From contig NZ_AP019368.1 in assembly GCF_004295685.1 (NCBI RefSeq), forward strand, positions 1,864,364 through 1,928,363: a stretch of 64,000 bases of DNA. The letters run 5' to 3'. This DNA is from Fluviispira sanaruensis. Lineage in GTDB: Bacteria > Bdellovibrionota_B > Oligoflexia > Silvanigrellales > Silvanigrellaceae. The position numbers and the translations under genes are program-made. Under the pieces are notes generated by a model. It was not told where the DNA came from. It made no database searches and was given only the letters and a program-made list of their open reading frames with translations. Position 1 is the stretch's first letter, and each line of letters opens with the position of its first letter. Positions 37,850 through 47,077 of this stretch are shown one piece after another.

Positions 37850-40636
37850 CTACCATAGTAATTTATCGACTTCTTTCTCGATATTCTTATAAATCCATGC
37901 TTGAGCGGATTCTTTAGCAAATTTATCCTTTGCCTCTTTGGCAATTTTCTGATAAATTCCTTGAACTTCAACATCTTGAGCACTTCGCACCCTTTCTAAG
38001 CGCTGTACATAGCGCAACCACTCTTCCGATCCATTCGCAACCCCTTTTTTTTCGAGATAAGGTAAAAAGATTGATTTATCTCGTAAAAGTGTTGGGCGCG
38101 TGATGGAGACGGCTAAAAGTGTTTTGGCAAAGGTTGCGTCACACAAATGACTTTTTTGCTCTTTTTCATTAAAAATTAGATTAATCCATTGTTCCGTAGT
38201 CTTAGCTGTTGCAATAGTGTCCCATTCCTCATCGTTGAACTGATCTTTCATTCTCAACATCCAATTGCAAAAAACTTGAGTCTCAAATATTTTATCGGGT
38301 CGACTCAATAAATCACGTGAAATAACAGAATTAATAATAGTTTTTACCGAAACAGACGAGACAAATTCATATTTTAATAATTTTTGTAACGTTAAAAGTT
38401 CCCAAAAATCCTTTCTTTCCGTCATTTCAAAGGCGGATCCTTCATAAAACTTCACTTTTTTACCCCAATCCGCACTGGTAGATTTGAGCATTTGGTATCC
38501 TTCAATTGCTTTTTCAACCGAAGGATGGGTGGTTAAACTGTAAAATATTTCATGCATTGCATTTCCATCATGACCAATATTTGTCTTGCGCATTTCTTTC
38601 CATATTTTTAAATCTGCTAAAAATGCGCTACAACGTAACAATTTTGTTTTATCCAGATCATCCCATTTTAAACCAGAGACATATTCGTGATTATTTTTTT
38701 CTAAAGCGAGGAGTTTTTTTCTATTTTTATTATAATAATCAATAAGTTTTATACACTCGTTTTTTTCTGCCAGAAGTGTACCTTCTGCGAGTTCAAGCTC
38801 TTTTAAACGTTGAGAGAAAAGAATTAAAAATTCACTATCTGGAAATTCATTTCGATAGATATCTATTCTATCTTTCTGTTCCTTGGCCTTTTCTACCACA
38901 GTTTTTTTCTTTTCCTCCTTCGACTTTTCCGTCATATCAACTAAATCTGAATTTAATAAACAAGCTTTCGCCTGTTTTTTTAAGACATCTCTACCATCTT
39001 TTATTTTGTCTAAAACTTTTTTGTACTCTACTTTTTTAACATTGCGCGTAAGTTTCTTTTCATACATACAAAAAAGTCTCACCTGCGCATCTTGAGAAGC
39101 GGGATGTCGATCAAAATTTTTTAAAATAACTTCATAAATAGTTCTTGCTAAATCCATATTTTTATTTAATTCAGCAATTTCTGCAATTCTCAAACGTGCC
39201 CAAGGTCCAAATTCAGGATCACCGACGGATTTGATAAACCGCTCATATCCTCTTTTTGCTATATCATATTGACCTTGCCAATACGCACTTTCTGCACCAA
39301 AAAATATTGAAGCTGGAGCTTTTTCAATAAAATCTTTATTATAAAGTTCAGACCAAGAATAGGATCTTCTTGCCCATCTCAATATATCTAAATCAAAATA
39401 AATATCTCCTGATAACGTAAACAATAACGAAACAAGATCAGGGTGACATTTTCTAGAAATACCACTGGCAATATATTCGATAGCTTTTGTAGGATCTTTA
39501 GAAGAAACCATTGCAACTGCTCTGAATAAATCGATCGTTGCTAAAAGATCGGTATTATTCTTAGGAGCCATAAAGATTTCTGTTTTCGCTGTCACATTTT
39601 TTGCCACCACGAGAGGGGATGATATATCAGGGGAGGGATAATTAAATTTTTTAATAAATTCTTCCATTTTTCCAGCGGAAGTGAAGGCTCTTTGCCATAT
39701 TAACCAACCTTGATTCATGGCCATTGCATCGGCATAAACAACCGGCATAACAGTTCGGATCCAAGCAAGCGGCTCCACGGGTTCAGGCAATAAAGAAACT
39801 GTTACCTTTTCTCCAGAAATTTTTGCCAAAAGTTTAAAATAAGTTGGAGAATCAAAAATACTTTTATAGATTGGATCAATCACATCTTCTTTGTTTTTTG
39901 GAAAGTAAATTGTATCGTCTAATCGTGTTGTTATATAAGAAAATAAATTACGTGCAATGGAATAATGATCTCCATCGGTGTATTCTCTTTCCGATGGAGG
40001 AACTGTGTTTGCATTCCATATATGAAGATTTGTTTCGTCATTTGATGATAAAAATATGAGAAAAAAACCATGCAAGATATTTACATTTATACGTATAATC
40101 GATTCAATCGAAACTTTATCTGTTGCCAGTTCCATTTGCAAAAAGAAAAAACAATCATAAGCATTTTGCAAACGATTTTGTAGCCAAAATTCTTGGCACA
40201 TATTCAATTTTGAAGTATATTTATCATCGGCTTTAAAATATGCCAATTTAGTTAAATTATAAACTGGAAAATGAATTTTTACAGTGGGTCTTTTTATAGT
40301 GGGCGGAAATCCAACAATCAGCGATTGAGCAGGATTTTTATGCGAATCAAACCAATTTCTTGGTTCTTCAGCTTTAATACTACTTGAAAAATCAGCAATA
40401 AAATAAAATGAATCGAATATTTTTTTCCGTACATCGGCTTCTTCCATTTTTTTAAAATCATACGGAGTTATATTTTTATTTTTTTTCAAATCTGCTGCAT
40501 TTAATGGAATGAAATCTTCGTTATCGAAAAGACTAGGCCATTTCTGGGCAAATCCCATGAAATGATATGTTATAATAAATAAAATGAATAAATATTTTAA
40601 TTTTAATAAATGATTCAGACTTAAATATTTGAACAC
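37850..40636 (-). CDS. Large secreted/periplasmic helical-repeat (TPR-like) protein
   Basis: 928-aa protein with an N-terminal signal (YLFILFIITYHFMGFAQ). Around residues 430-530 the helix pairs AESAYWQGQYDIAKRGYERF and ARLRIAEIAELNKNMDLARTIYEVI look like tetratricopeptide repeats. A Lys/Glu-rich coiled region (KSKEEKKKTVVEKAKEQKDR) follows near 570. No catalytic domain is recognised. The GTG start at 40636 has AAAGGAGG 6 bases upstream, and that ribosome binding site is inside a perfect 15-bp hairpin. flbD lies just upstream on the same strand, so a link to flagella or the envelope is possible but unproven. Confidence 0.8.
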   Translation of the reverse strand: MFKYLSLNHLLKLKYLFILFIITYHFMGFAQKWPSLFDNEDFIPLNAADLKKNKNITPYDFKKMEEADVRKKIFDSFYFIADFSSSIKAEEPRNWFDSHKNPAQSLIVGFPPTIKRPTVKIHFPVYNLTKLAYFKADDKYTSKLNMCQEFWLQNRLQNAYDCFFFLQMELATDKVSIESIIRINVNILHGFFLIFLSSNDETNLHIWNANTVPPSEREYTDGDHYSIARNLFSYITTRLDDTIYFPKNKEDVIDPIYKSIFDSPTYFKLLAKISGEKVTVSLLPEPVEPLAWIRTVMPVVYADAMAMNQGWLIWQRAFTSAGKMEEFIKKFNYPSPDISSPLVVAKNVTAKTEIFMAPKNNTDLLATIDLFRAVAMVSSKDPTKAIEYIASGISRKCHPDLVSLLFTLSGDIYFDLDILRWARRSYSWSELYNKDFIEKAPASIFFGAESAYWQGQYDIAKRGYERFIKSVGDPEFGPWARLRIAEIAELNKNMDLARTIYEVILKNFDRHPASQDAQVRLFCMYEKKLTRNVKKVEYKKVLDKIKDGRDVLKKQAKACLLNSDLVDMTEKSKEEKKKTVVEKAKEQKDRIDIYRNEFPDSEFLILFSQRLKELELAEGTLLAEKNECIKLIDYYNKNRKKLLALEKNNHEYVSGLKWDDLDKTKLLRCSAFLADLKIWKEMRKTNIGHDGNAMHEIFYSLTTHPSVEKAIEGYQMLKSTSADWGKKVKFYEGSAFEMTERKDFWELLTLQKLLKYEFVSSVSVKTIINSVISRDLLSRPDKIFETQVFCNWMLRMKDQFNDEEWDTIATAKTTEQWINLIFNEKEQKSHLCDATFAKTLLAVSITRPTLLRDKSIFLPYLEKKGVANGSEEWLRYVQRLERVRSAQDVEVQGIYQKIAKEAKDKFAKESAQAWIYKNIEKEVDKLLW

Positions 40637-40643
40637 ACTTTGC

Positions 40644-40679
40644 CTCCTTTTAAACTTATCGACCTAAGTTTAAAAGGAG
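40644..40679 (-). promoter_or_regulatory. Perfect 15-bp hairpin covering the ribosome binding site of the 928-aa gene
   Basis: CTCCTTTTAAACTTA at 40644-40658 and its exact complement at 40665-40679 enclose a 6-base loop. On the minus strand the 3' arm contains most of AAAGGAGG, the Shine-Dalgarno of the GTG at 40636. No T run follows on either strand, so this is a poor terminator. It should hide the ribosome binding site unless opened, so translational control is inferred. Confidence 0.65.
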
Positions 40680-40695
40680 AAAGTGCAAAAAATGG

Positions 40696-40920
40696 TTATA
40701 ATTTACCTGACATTTCATTAAAATTTGATTGGGGTTCTATTCGTAGATCATTTTTTAGTTTGAGTTCCATTTTTTCCACAATATCAACGATGCGTTCGCG
40801 CACAAGCAAGCGTGCACCGTTCAAAAACGTGATTGTGGTATCTGGTAAATTCTCCATCCATTGGATATTATTTTCATTTATATAAACATCTGAACCATCA
40901 AGCCGAGTCACTCGTATCAT
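40696..40920 (-). CDS. flbD: Flagellar protein FlbD
   Basis: 74-aa protein matching the small FlbD family found in flagellar operons: MIRVTRLDGSDVYINENNIQ, followed by a PDTTITFLNG segment and RLLVRERIVDIVEKMELKL. The ATG at 40920 has GGAGG 8 bases upstream; the frame from 40989 is an over-extension. The family is associated with flagellar motor genes, but its biochemical role is poorly defined. No motA/motB or other flagellar genes are adjacent; the next gene downstream is the large secreted repeat protein. Confidence 0.88.
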   Translation of the reverse strand: MIRVTRLDGSDVYINENNIQWMENLPDTTITFLNGARLLVRERIVDIVEKMELKLKNDLRIEPQSNFNEMSGKL

Positions 40921-41044
40921 AACAAGAACCTCCGCAAAAACCAAAGCTATATTGCATGGCTGAGAATTTAGATCTATTGTGCACAGCATAGATTGTAACA
41001 GCTTTTTTCAACCTATAACAATCCGAGTTTTTTGGAATATTTAT

Positions 41045-42367
41045 ATGTCACAAAATATTGAATCCGTTCGAAAGAAAATATTGCTTTCTGTTTTCTTAAT
41101 TATTTTTATCGATCTGCTCGGATTTGGTATGTTCATTCCAATCATGCCGCAAATTGCGCGCACTTTTCATGCATCCGACTCACAGATAACATTGCTTTCC
41201 ACTTGGTTTTCTTTGGCGACAGTTCTTTCTGTTGTTTTTATTGGTCATCTTTCGGATCGCTATGGTCGGAGAAAAGTTCTTATCTCTACAGTAGCTATCT
41301 CATCTATTGCTCAATTGCTCACTGGTTTTTCCACTTCATACCTCCTATTGGTCGGAGCAAGGGTTTTAGCAGGTTTCGCCAGTGGTAATTTGTCTGCAGC
41401 CCAAGCATGTATCGCGGACATCACAGAGAAAAAGGAAAGAGCTAAGTTCATGGTCATTATTGGTTTGGCTTTCGGCGGCGGATTTTCTTTTGGACCGGCT
41501 ATAGGTACACTTGTAATTTTTTTGTGCGATACACTCCAGATTTTTGCCAACAGTCACTTTAAGGCGATTGGAATCGCAGCGTGTGCTTTAAATTGTCTCA
41601 ATTTGATTTTACTTCTGAAACTTCAACCTGAAACTCACCCAAACTTTGCTAAAAATAACATTCGCAACCTTTTTGCAATGATTCATAAATCTTCTGCCCA
41701 AAAAGAACCCGCAATTGAACAAGTTCTCACAATTAAGCAAAACTTAAAAATTTATGCGCAAAATCGACCTTTTATAGGAGTTATGGTTTGTATGTTGTTA
41801 CAAATATTTGCCTTTGCGGGTGTGGAAACACTTCTCCCTATACTTTTAAATGATGCTTATCATTTTAAAGAAACAATGATTTATAAAAGTTACATATTCA
41901 TTGGTATTATTACATTGTTAGGCAATGCATTTTTAGCACGCTTTGTACTCAAACGATTTGGGGAAATTGTTACTTTACAATTTGGCCAACTCAGTCTGAC
42001 ACTTGGCATCATATTGATACCTATCCTAGCTCCCAACCCTTATGTTCTCTTTATGGCCCTCACTTTTTTATGTATTGGCACAAGCATCTCTAATCCCTCA
42101 ATAAATGCTCTCGTAAGCCGTCTTTCACCCACTTCTTCACAGGGATTTGCCTTTGGTTTATCACAATCTATAGGTGCATTTTCAAGAATTATTGGACCGG
42201 CATTTATGGGCATTGCCTATGAGAGTGGTTTTTTTATTCCCGCATTAAAAGGTGAAAAATCTCTTTACATCTCTGCCTTTATTCTTTTTACTGGAATCAT
42301 TGTGAGTTTTGAAGCTCTCCGTAAAATTCGCCGATCATTCATTTTACCTAAAGAAAACAAGGTATAA
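41045..42367 (+). CDS. Major facilitator superfamily drug-type transporter
   Basis: 440-aa inner-membrane protein with about 12 helices. The first helix has the drug-exporter-like LLGFGMFIPIMPQIARTF, and loop 2-3 carries motif A, GHLSDRYGRRKVLI. GARVLAGFASGNLSAAQACIAD matches helix 4-5 of TetA/Bcr-type antiporters. The second half begins near PFIGVMVCMLLQIFAF. The ATG at 41045 gives a short cytosolic N-terminus; the frame from 40979 is longer without support. The substrate cannot be told from sequence. It is divergent from flbD. Confidence 0.87.
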   Translation: MSQNIESVRKKILLSVFLIIFIDLLGFGMFIPIMPQIARTFHASDSQITLLSTWFSLATVLSVVFIGHLSDRYGRRKVLISTVAISSIAQLLTGFSTSYLLLVGARVLAGFASGNLSAAQACIADITEKKERAKFMVIIGLAFGGGFSFGPAIGTLVIFLCDTLQIFANSHFKAIGIAACALNCLNLILLLKLQPETHPNFAKNNIRNLFAMIHKSSAQKEPAIEQVLTIKQNLKIYAQNRPFIGVMVCMLLQIFAFAGVETLLPILLNDAYHFKETMIYKSYIFIGIITLLGNAFLARFVLKRFGEIVTLQFGQLSLTLGIILIPILAPNPYVLFMALTFLCIGTSISNPSINALVSRLSPTSSQGFAFGLSQSIGAFSRIIGPAFMGIAYESGFFIPALKGEKSLYISAFILFTGIIVSFEALRKIRRSFILPKENKV

Positions 42368-42389
42368 AGAGGAAAAGGAAAAGAAAAGG

Positions 42390-43013
42390 ATGAAAAAATC
42401 CATTGCAATCAACATTGCAAAAATTGGACAAAATTTAAATATTACGTTTGGTAGACCTCCATCTAACAACCTAAATTCAATACATTTTAATGACATTTTA
42501 ACTGAGTGGACCCAAGAGTTTCTTAAATCGACATCTTTGACAACTCTAGAAGAACAATGCGCAAATATCAAAGCACAACTGAAAATCTCAAAAGAACATA
42601 ATATGTACAGGGTCGAAGGGGAAATTGAATTTTCCCCATTGCTTGAATGTGTTCGTTCCCTTACATTATTTAGAGAAAAAATCACGACTCAGGTCAATGC
42701 TTTTTTTGTCCAAGATACTTCTTCTGCATATAAAAATTCAAATATTTCTAGATACTTAAACAATTCTGAACCAAATGATGAAGTTGAATTATCGGAAAGC
42801 GATTTGGAAACATACTCTTTTAGTAATAATTTTATTGAGCTCGATGAGTTTATTATTGATTCTCTCTATTTAGCTCTTCCTGAACTTCCACTCTGCCGCG
42901 AAGACTGCAAAGGCCTATGCCCAAGCTGTGGTACAGAATTAAACGAAGTTCAGATAGAAGGCCAACTCATCCGTCCAAATCATGCGCAAAAGTGTACATA
43001 TAGCAGTCACTAA
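42390..43013 (+). CDS. yceD: YceD/DUF177 family protein
   Basis: 207-aa protein with the DUF177 hallmark at its C-terminus, CREDCKGLCPSCGTELNE, a four-cysteine putative metal site. The N-terminal part is divergent. Proteins of this family are linked to 23S rRNA and ribosome assembly and often sit next to rpmF; here no rpmF follows. The ATG at 42390 is preceded by A/G-rich Shine-Dalgarno sequence (AAAAGGAAAAG). It starts 22 bases after the MFS stop, so it may be cotranscribed. A terminator follows. Confidence 0.88.
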   Translation: MKKSIAINIAKIGQNLNITFGRPPSNNLNSIHFNDILTEWTQEFLKSTSLTTLEEQCANIKAQLKISKEHNMYRVEGEIEFSPLLECVRSLTLFREKITTQVNAFFVQDTSSAYKNSNISRYLNNSEPNDEVELSESDLETYSFSNNFIELDEFIIDSLYLALPELPLCREDCKGLCPSCGTELNEVQIEGQLIRPNHAQKCTYSSH

Positions 43014-43022
43014 ATTGCTCAC

Positions 43023-43061
43023 AAATTCCCTTTATACATTTGATATAGTAGGGAATTTTTT
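43023..43061 (+). terminator. Intrinsic terminator of yceD
   Basis: AAATTCCCT at 43023-43031 pairs with AGGGAATTT at 43050-43058, and further A/T pairs can extend into the loop. A six-base T run ends at 43061. It begins 9 bases after the yceD stop. Confidence 0.8.
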
Positions 43062-43191
43062 AATTCAGCAGAAATCCAAAATCTTTTAACAAATCAATTT
43101 TAAATAATTTTTAATATTTAGTTAATAAACTCTAAAAATCAATCCGAAAGAATGACAGATACATTCATGGTTATGAAGGAGATCGACCTAA

Positions 43192-44235
43192 ATGAGGGTT
43201 ATTCAGTCTTCCTTCTTGAGAACAATAGTCAAACTATTTGTTGTAACGATTTGTTTAATTAAAAGTTTTTCACTGTTTTCTCAAGAACTCAAATTTGATG
43301 AATATAAAGTGCAAGCCAATGACACCCTCATTCACATCCTAAAGAGGCATTCTTTACGTCCTGTTTTCGGGCCAAATGGTTCACTTGCAGAAACGCTTGA
43401 GTTAAATCCTGAAAAAAAGAAGCACAATGGTGATTTAATATACATTGGAGAGATTATAAAGCTGCCCAATTTTGATAATTGGAAAAACACAAAGATCATA
43501 AAAGAGCAAAAAAATGTAAACGAAGAGTATACAAATAACGATCCAACTCATAAAAAACCAAAGAGTCCACCTGAGGGTCTTGCTGCAGACACTCTAAAAG
43601 AGAGAAAACCTGAAGAACAAAAAAAGAAAAGGACTGTTGACAAGCCTGCGGTGCAAAAACCAGAGCAATCAACACCAATAAAAACAATACCGCCTCCACA
43701 AAAAACAAAACCTGTGGTAGAAACACCAACTCCACAAAAAACAAAACCTGTGGTAGAAACACCAACTCCACAAAAAACAAAACCTGTGGTAGAAACACCA
43801 ACTCCACAAAAAACAAAACCTGTGGTAGAAACACCAATTCCACAAAAAAGTAACGAAACACAAAACACCTTTATTGATAAAAATAATTCAACAAAAGTTG
43901 AAAAAAAAGAGCAAAGTAATTTTCTAAGTGAAAGCAGAGTTCCTCAAAAGCCAGAAACAATTCCTACTACTGAAAATAAAGCCTCCGTCACTCCTGAAAC
44001 TCAAGAAAAAGTTAACATAATTGTACAAAGTGATAGTCAAGCAGATAATAATTTAAGTCCATTTATTACTTATAAAGATAATTTTTCTGAAATGCCAAGT
44101 TTTGAATTCTTTAAAGAATCTTTAAAATATTGCATCACGGTTCCTGCATGTAAAATTGGCTTTCAAGAGCCTGATTTAAAATGTTGCAAAAAACCTAAAC
44201 CACTTTTTTATGCAAACCCTCCTGATTCTTTCTAA
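43192..44235 (+). CDS. Secreted LysM protein with Pro/Thr/Lys tandem repeats
   Basis: 347-aa protein. A signal peptide (TIVKLFVVTICLIKSFSLFS) is followed by a LysM-like domain at residues ~35-95 (YKVQANDTLIHILKRH ... LELNPEKK ... IGEIIKLPN). A low-complexity linker holds four copies of the 12-residue unit PQKTKPVVETPT. The C-terminal ~40 residues have four cysteines (CITVPACKIGFQEPDLKCC), possibly disulfide-bonded. LysM domains bind peptidoglycan, so a periplasmic anchor or spacer role is likely. It precedes mltA on the same strand by about 160 bases. Confidence 0.82.
   Translation: MRVIQSSFLRTIVKLFVVTICLIKSFSLFSQELKFDEYKVQANDTLIHILKRHSLRPVFGPNGSLAETLELNPEKKKHNGDLIYIGEIIKLPNFDNWKNTKIIKEQKNVNEEYTNNDPTHKKPKSPPEGLAADTLKERKPEEQKKKRTVDKPAVQKPEQSTPIKTIPPPQKTKPVVETPTPQKTKPVVETPTPQKTKPVVETPTPQKTKPVVETPIPQKSNETQNTFIDKNNSTKVEKKEQSNFLSESRVPQKPETIPTTENKASVTPETQEKVNIIVQSDSQADNNLSPFITYKDNFSEMPSFEFFKESLKYCITVPACKIGFQEPDLKCCKKPKPLFYANPPDSF
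43696..43839 (+). repeat. Four 36-bp tandem repeats inside the LysM gene
   Basis: A 36-bp unit starts at 43696, 43732, 43768 and 43804. The first three are identical and the fourth differs at one base near its end. The unit is a multiple of three and encodes PQKTKPVVETPT, so copy-number change would keep the frame. Near-identity implies recent expansion or homogenisation. Confidence 0.95.
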
Positions 44236-44392
44236 AAACTTATTGGTTTTATAGAACAAAAATTACATTAATGATACAAAAAGAATAATTCTTAATTCTG
44301 ATTCTTGCTAAAACCTTTCTATTAAATATAAAATGAGATATATTGTCACCGTCTTTGTTTTATGTTTCACTCTAGCAAAAAATGGCCACAAT

Positions 44393-45589
44393 ATGCTGCA
44401 AACCAAGAAAATATCCACACTTTTATTTTTTATTTTACTAATAATATCCTGTAAAACTGTTCAAGAAAAAGATAAATATTATTTTAAAAAAGAAGATTGG
44501 GAAGACGTTCCTATCAATGAAGGAGAAAATAAAAAAGAAACTCTCATCACTTCACTTGAAAATAATATAAAATGGCTTTCTAAAAAAAGTAACAACTCTT
44601 ATTTTCAATTAAAAGATATTAAATTCACTACTGAAAGTTATTTATGCTCAAGCAAAAAGCTACTTGAGTCACTCCAAAATAGTGAAAATATACTTATCTC
44701 TCTAAAAAATAATTTTGATATCTATAAAGTTTATTCTAATGATAACCAAGATATTTTATACACTGGTTATTATATTCCAATTGCTGAAGCCTCAGAAAAG
44801 CATTCAAAAATATATCAAACGCCTGTGTATAAAACACCACAGGATTTAGTTTCAGTCTACTTGCAAGATTTTAACCCTATTTATAAAGGAAAAATATTAA
44901 GAGGGCGCGTTCTTAAAAATCAACTTATTCCCTATTGGACGAGAGAAGAAATTGTTGATAAGCAAGTTTTGTCACGAAAAAATCTAGAAATTGCATGGGT
45001 TAAAAACAAAGTTGATCTATTTTTTATAGAAATCCAAGGTTCAGGCTTATTGACGTACGAGAATGGCAAGAAAAAATACATTCATTATTCATCACAAAAT
45101 GGAAGAGACTACAGCCCTATTGGGGCTTTATTATTTAAAGAAGGGCATTTAGAAAAATCTAAAATTACTATGCAGAGCATTCGAGAATGGCTTGAAAGAA
45201 ATCCAAACGAAAAAAGCCGTGTGCTAAATTATAATAAATCTTTTGTCTTTTTTAATTTAGAAAATGATGGACCATTTGGCAATATCAATGTAAAACTCAC
45301 AGAAGAAAGAAGCATAGCAGCTGATCAAAGCATTTTCCCTGCTGGTACTTTAACTTTGCTCGATTTTAAAATGCCACCATCATTAAAAGCGGAAACAAAC
45401 TTACAAGATCTCCAACCAGAGCAATTTAGACAATTAGCATTTGTTCAAGATACCGGCGGAGCGATTAAAGGAGCTCAACGAATTGATGTCTTCTGGGGGG
45501 AAGGCAGCAGTGCAGGAGAAATTGCAGGAGTTACTCAACAAAATGGAAATATGTTTATTTTAGTACCGAAAAATGTATGCAATCCATAA
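44393..45589 (+). CDS. mltA: MltA-type membrane-bound lytic murein transglycosylase
   Basis: 398-aa lipoprotein (signal TLLFFILLIISC, lipobox ending in Cys) that cleaves peptidoglycan glycan strands to anhydro-muropeptides. MltA core: LYTGYYIPIAEAS, IPYWTREEI, VDLFFIEIQGSG, GRDYSPIGALLF, and the C-terminal 3D domain with LAFVQDTGGAIKGAQRIDVFWG, whose catalytic Asp is expected in this region. The frame is open from 44333, but the ATG at 44393 gives a standard lipoprotein signal. Neither start has a strong Shine-Dalgarno, so the start is uncertain. Confidence 0.92.
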   Translation: MLQTKKISTLLFFILLIISCKTVQEKDKYYFKKEDWEDVPINEGENKKETLITSLENNIKWLSKKSNNSYFQLKDIKFTTESYLCSSKKLLESLQNSENILISLKNNFDIYKVYSNDNQDILYTGYYIPIAEASEKHSKIYQTPVYKTPQDLVSVYLQDFNPIYKGKILRGRVLKNQLIPYWTREEIVDKQVLSRKNLEIAWVKNKVDLFFIEIQGSGLLTYENGKKKYIHYSSQNGRDYSPIGALLFKEGHLEKSKITMQSIREWLERNPNEKSRVLNYNKSFVFFNLENDGPFGNINVKLTEERSIAADQSIFPAGTLTLLDFKMPPSLKAETNLQDLQPEQFRQLAFVQDTGGAIKGAQRIDVFWGEGSSAGEIAGVTQQNGNMFILVPKNVCNP

Positions 45590-45615
45590 TAGAGAAATTA
45601 AGTTTTAAATTACTA

Positions 45616-46254
45616 TTAGTGCAAGCGCTGTGTAATAAAACCAAACCATCCCTGAATTTGTTCCCACATCGTTAAAGAATTCTCTTTAGAAGTAATATGT
45701 AATCCAATAAAAATAGCTAATAAAATAAGACACCAGAATAATATAAAGTTACTATATTTTTTAAGTAAAGAAAATAAAAATTTCTTTCGTACCTTTTGAA
45801 ACTCAAGTTCAAGCCAATTATTAAGAGATGACCAGCCCGCAATATAGTCAACAAAAACTTTTTGTTCGAGTGTATTAAAATAATGTTGTGCAGCTTTGGA
45901 ATCTAAACCAGAAAGATCAGCAACATTGCACTGTGTGAGCAACCAGCCCGTTCTTAAAAGCTTCACTTCACAGATGGCTTGCGGGACAAATCTTTTTTTA
46001 AAATAATGAAAAGAAAGTAAGGTAAAGAATCTTTGATATGAAATTTTAGAACTTTGAGTCAGTGATTTTTTTAAAATATCGAGAAAAACATCATCGACAT
46101 CAGATGAACCAGAAGGAACACCTACATATAAAGCAATTTTAAAAAGTGCATTGGTACCAATGTCAAAAGCCTCAACCTCACTTCCCAATATGTCAGAAGT
46201 GATCGTTGCTTGCATTTGACTTTTTTTGCTATTTATATCGAAAGATGTGTTCAC
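45616..46254 (-). CDS. Putative C-terminally anchored membrane protein, unknown function
   Basis: 212-aa protein, mostly soluble, with one strong membrane helix near the C-terminus (FILFWCLILLAIFIGLHI, residues ~172-190) followed by a short tail. No family is recognised. The start is a GTG at 46254, overlapping the TGA stop of the upstream Cys-rich gene (GTGA), so translational coupling is likely. It converges on mltA with 26 bases between the stops. Confidence 0.65.
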   Translation of the reverse strand: MNTSFDINSKKSQMQATITSDILGSEVEAFDIGTNALFKIALYVGVPSGSSDVDDVFLDILKKSLTQSSKISYQRFFTLLSFHYFKKRFVPQAICEVKLLRTGWLLTQCNVADLSGLDSKAAQHYFNTLEQKVFVDYIAGWSSLNNWLELEFQKVRKKFLFSLLKKYSNFILFWCLILLAIFIGLHITSKENSLTMWEQIQGWFGFITQRLH

Positions 46255-46520
46255 AAAAGATCTATCTCACTAAAGTTACCCATTCCACTCACTTCAGGCA
46301 AATACTCTATATCATTCTTAGGCACAAGCACTTGCCGCTCACCACCTCTAGTATGTGCAAGATACCTTGGACAAGTTTTATGCGAACTTTCTGTAAATGG
46401 GGCAAAGGGGCAAGCTGCACCACATGCTGATTTTACACCACAGACTTCGCTCAGAACGAGTTTCCCATGCGCATCGACCAAACCTTGTTTGACATGATAA
46501 GGACAACGACTCTCCTTCAT
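46251..46520 (-). CDS. Small cysteine-rich, possibly metal-binding protein
   Basis: 89-aa protein with five cysteines in SRCPYHVKQG, VCGVKSACGAACPFAPF and KTCPRYL. The C-x5-C-x3-C cluster, with the flanking Cys and a His, could bind iron-sulfur or zinc, but no family is recognised. AAGGAGGG 6-7 bases before the ATG at 46520 is a strong Shine-Dalgarno, supporting a real gene. It is coupled by a 4-base overlap to the membrane protein gene downstream. Confidence 0.65.
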   Translation of the reverse strand: MKESRCPYHVKQGLVDAHGKLVLSEVCGVKSACGAACPFAPFTESSHKTCPRYLAHTRGGERQVLVPKNDIEYLPEVSGMGNFSEIDLL

Positions 46521-47077
46521 TCTTTACCCTCCTTAGCTAAAAAACACAAACAGAAGCTAAATGTGTAAATTTTTTAAACACATAGAAAATGACAGTTATT
46601 TAAGCTTTCATGGCTTTAAACAGAGTAAATCATATTGCATATCACCAGTCAAATATTTTCCTACGTAATTTGGGAAGCTTATCTTATTACTTATATGTCA
46701 TATTTTTGAAAGAGTCAAAATTATGGATTCTTTCAGAAAAAATTAATTTTTTATATTTTTATAAATTATAAAATAATTAAAATGAAATTTAAAAATATGA
46801 ATGCTTTATAATATTCTCAGTTTTGTAAGAGCACTTTCATCCTCTTGTCACTTTTTAGTGCACTTTTTTAAAGTAATTTCAATGAATTAAAAACCAAAAG
46901 CGCAAATATAATATAAAGATATAATATTACTAAATATATTAAGATTATTTATGAATTGATGCAATGCATTGATTCCTCTAAATTCTAATGAATATGGAAC
47001 TGCGGTTCTATATTAAATAAACACGTAAATGCAAGATAAGAGAATTTACACATTTATTAATCTGCATTTTCCAAGGT
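46521..47077. other. 557-bp AT-rich gap without recognisable genes
   Basis: The sequence is very AT-rich with no open frame of note, no tRNA-like fold and no clear terminator. It must contain the promoter of the Cys-rich gene at its left end. The right end precedes the decayed gene at 47078. Confidence 0.6.

Noticed and set aside
40644-40679. Intrinsic terminator of flbD
   Set aside because: The stem is strong but no T run follows on either strand, and it covers the next gene's ribosome binding site.
43696-43839. Possible CRISPR array because of the 36-bp unit
   Set aside because: The units are contiguous with no spacers, lie inside a coding frame, and no cas gene is nearby.
43496-43868. 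Overlapping minus-strand frames with repeated Phe/Val-rich units
   Set aside because: They are the reverse reading of the 36-bp repeat in the LysM gene; no start signals or family.
46521-47077. tRNA or structured RNA in the large gap
   Set aside because: No cloverleaf-like arms or conserved T-loop sequence could be seen; the AT-rich composition gives only weak random hairpins.
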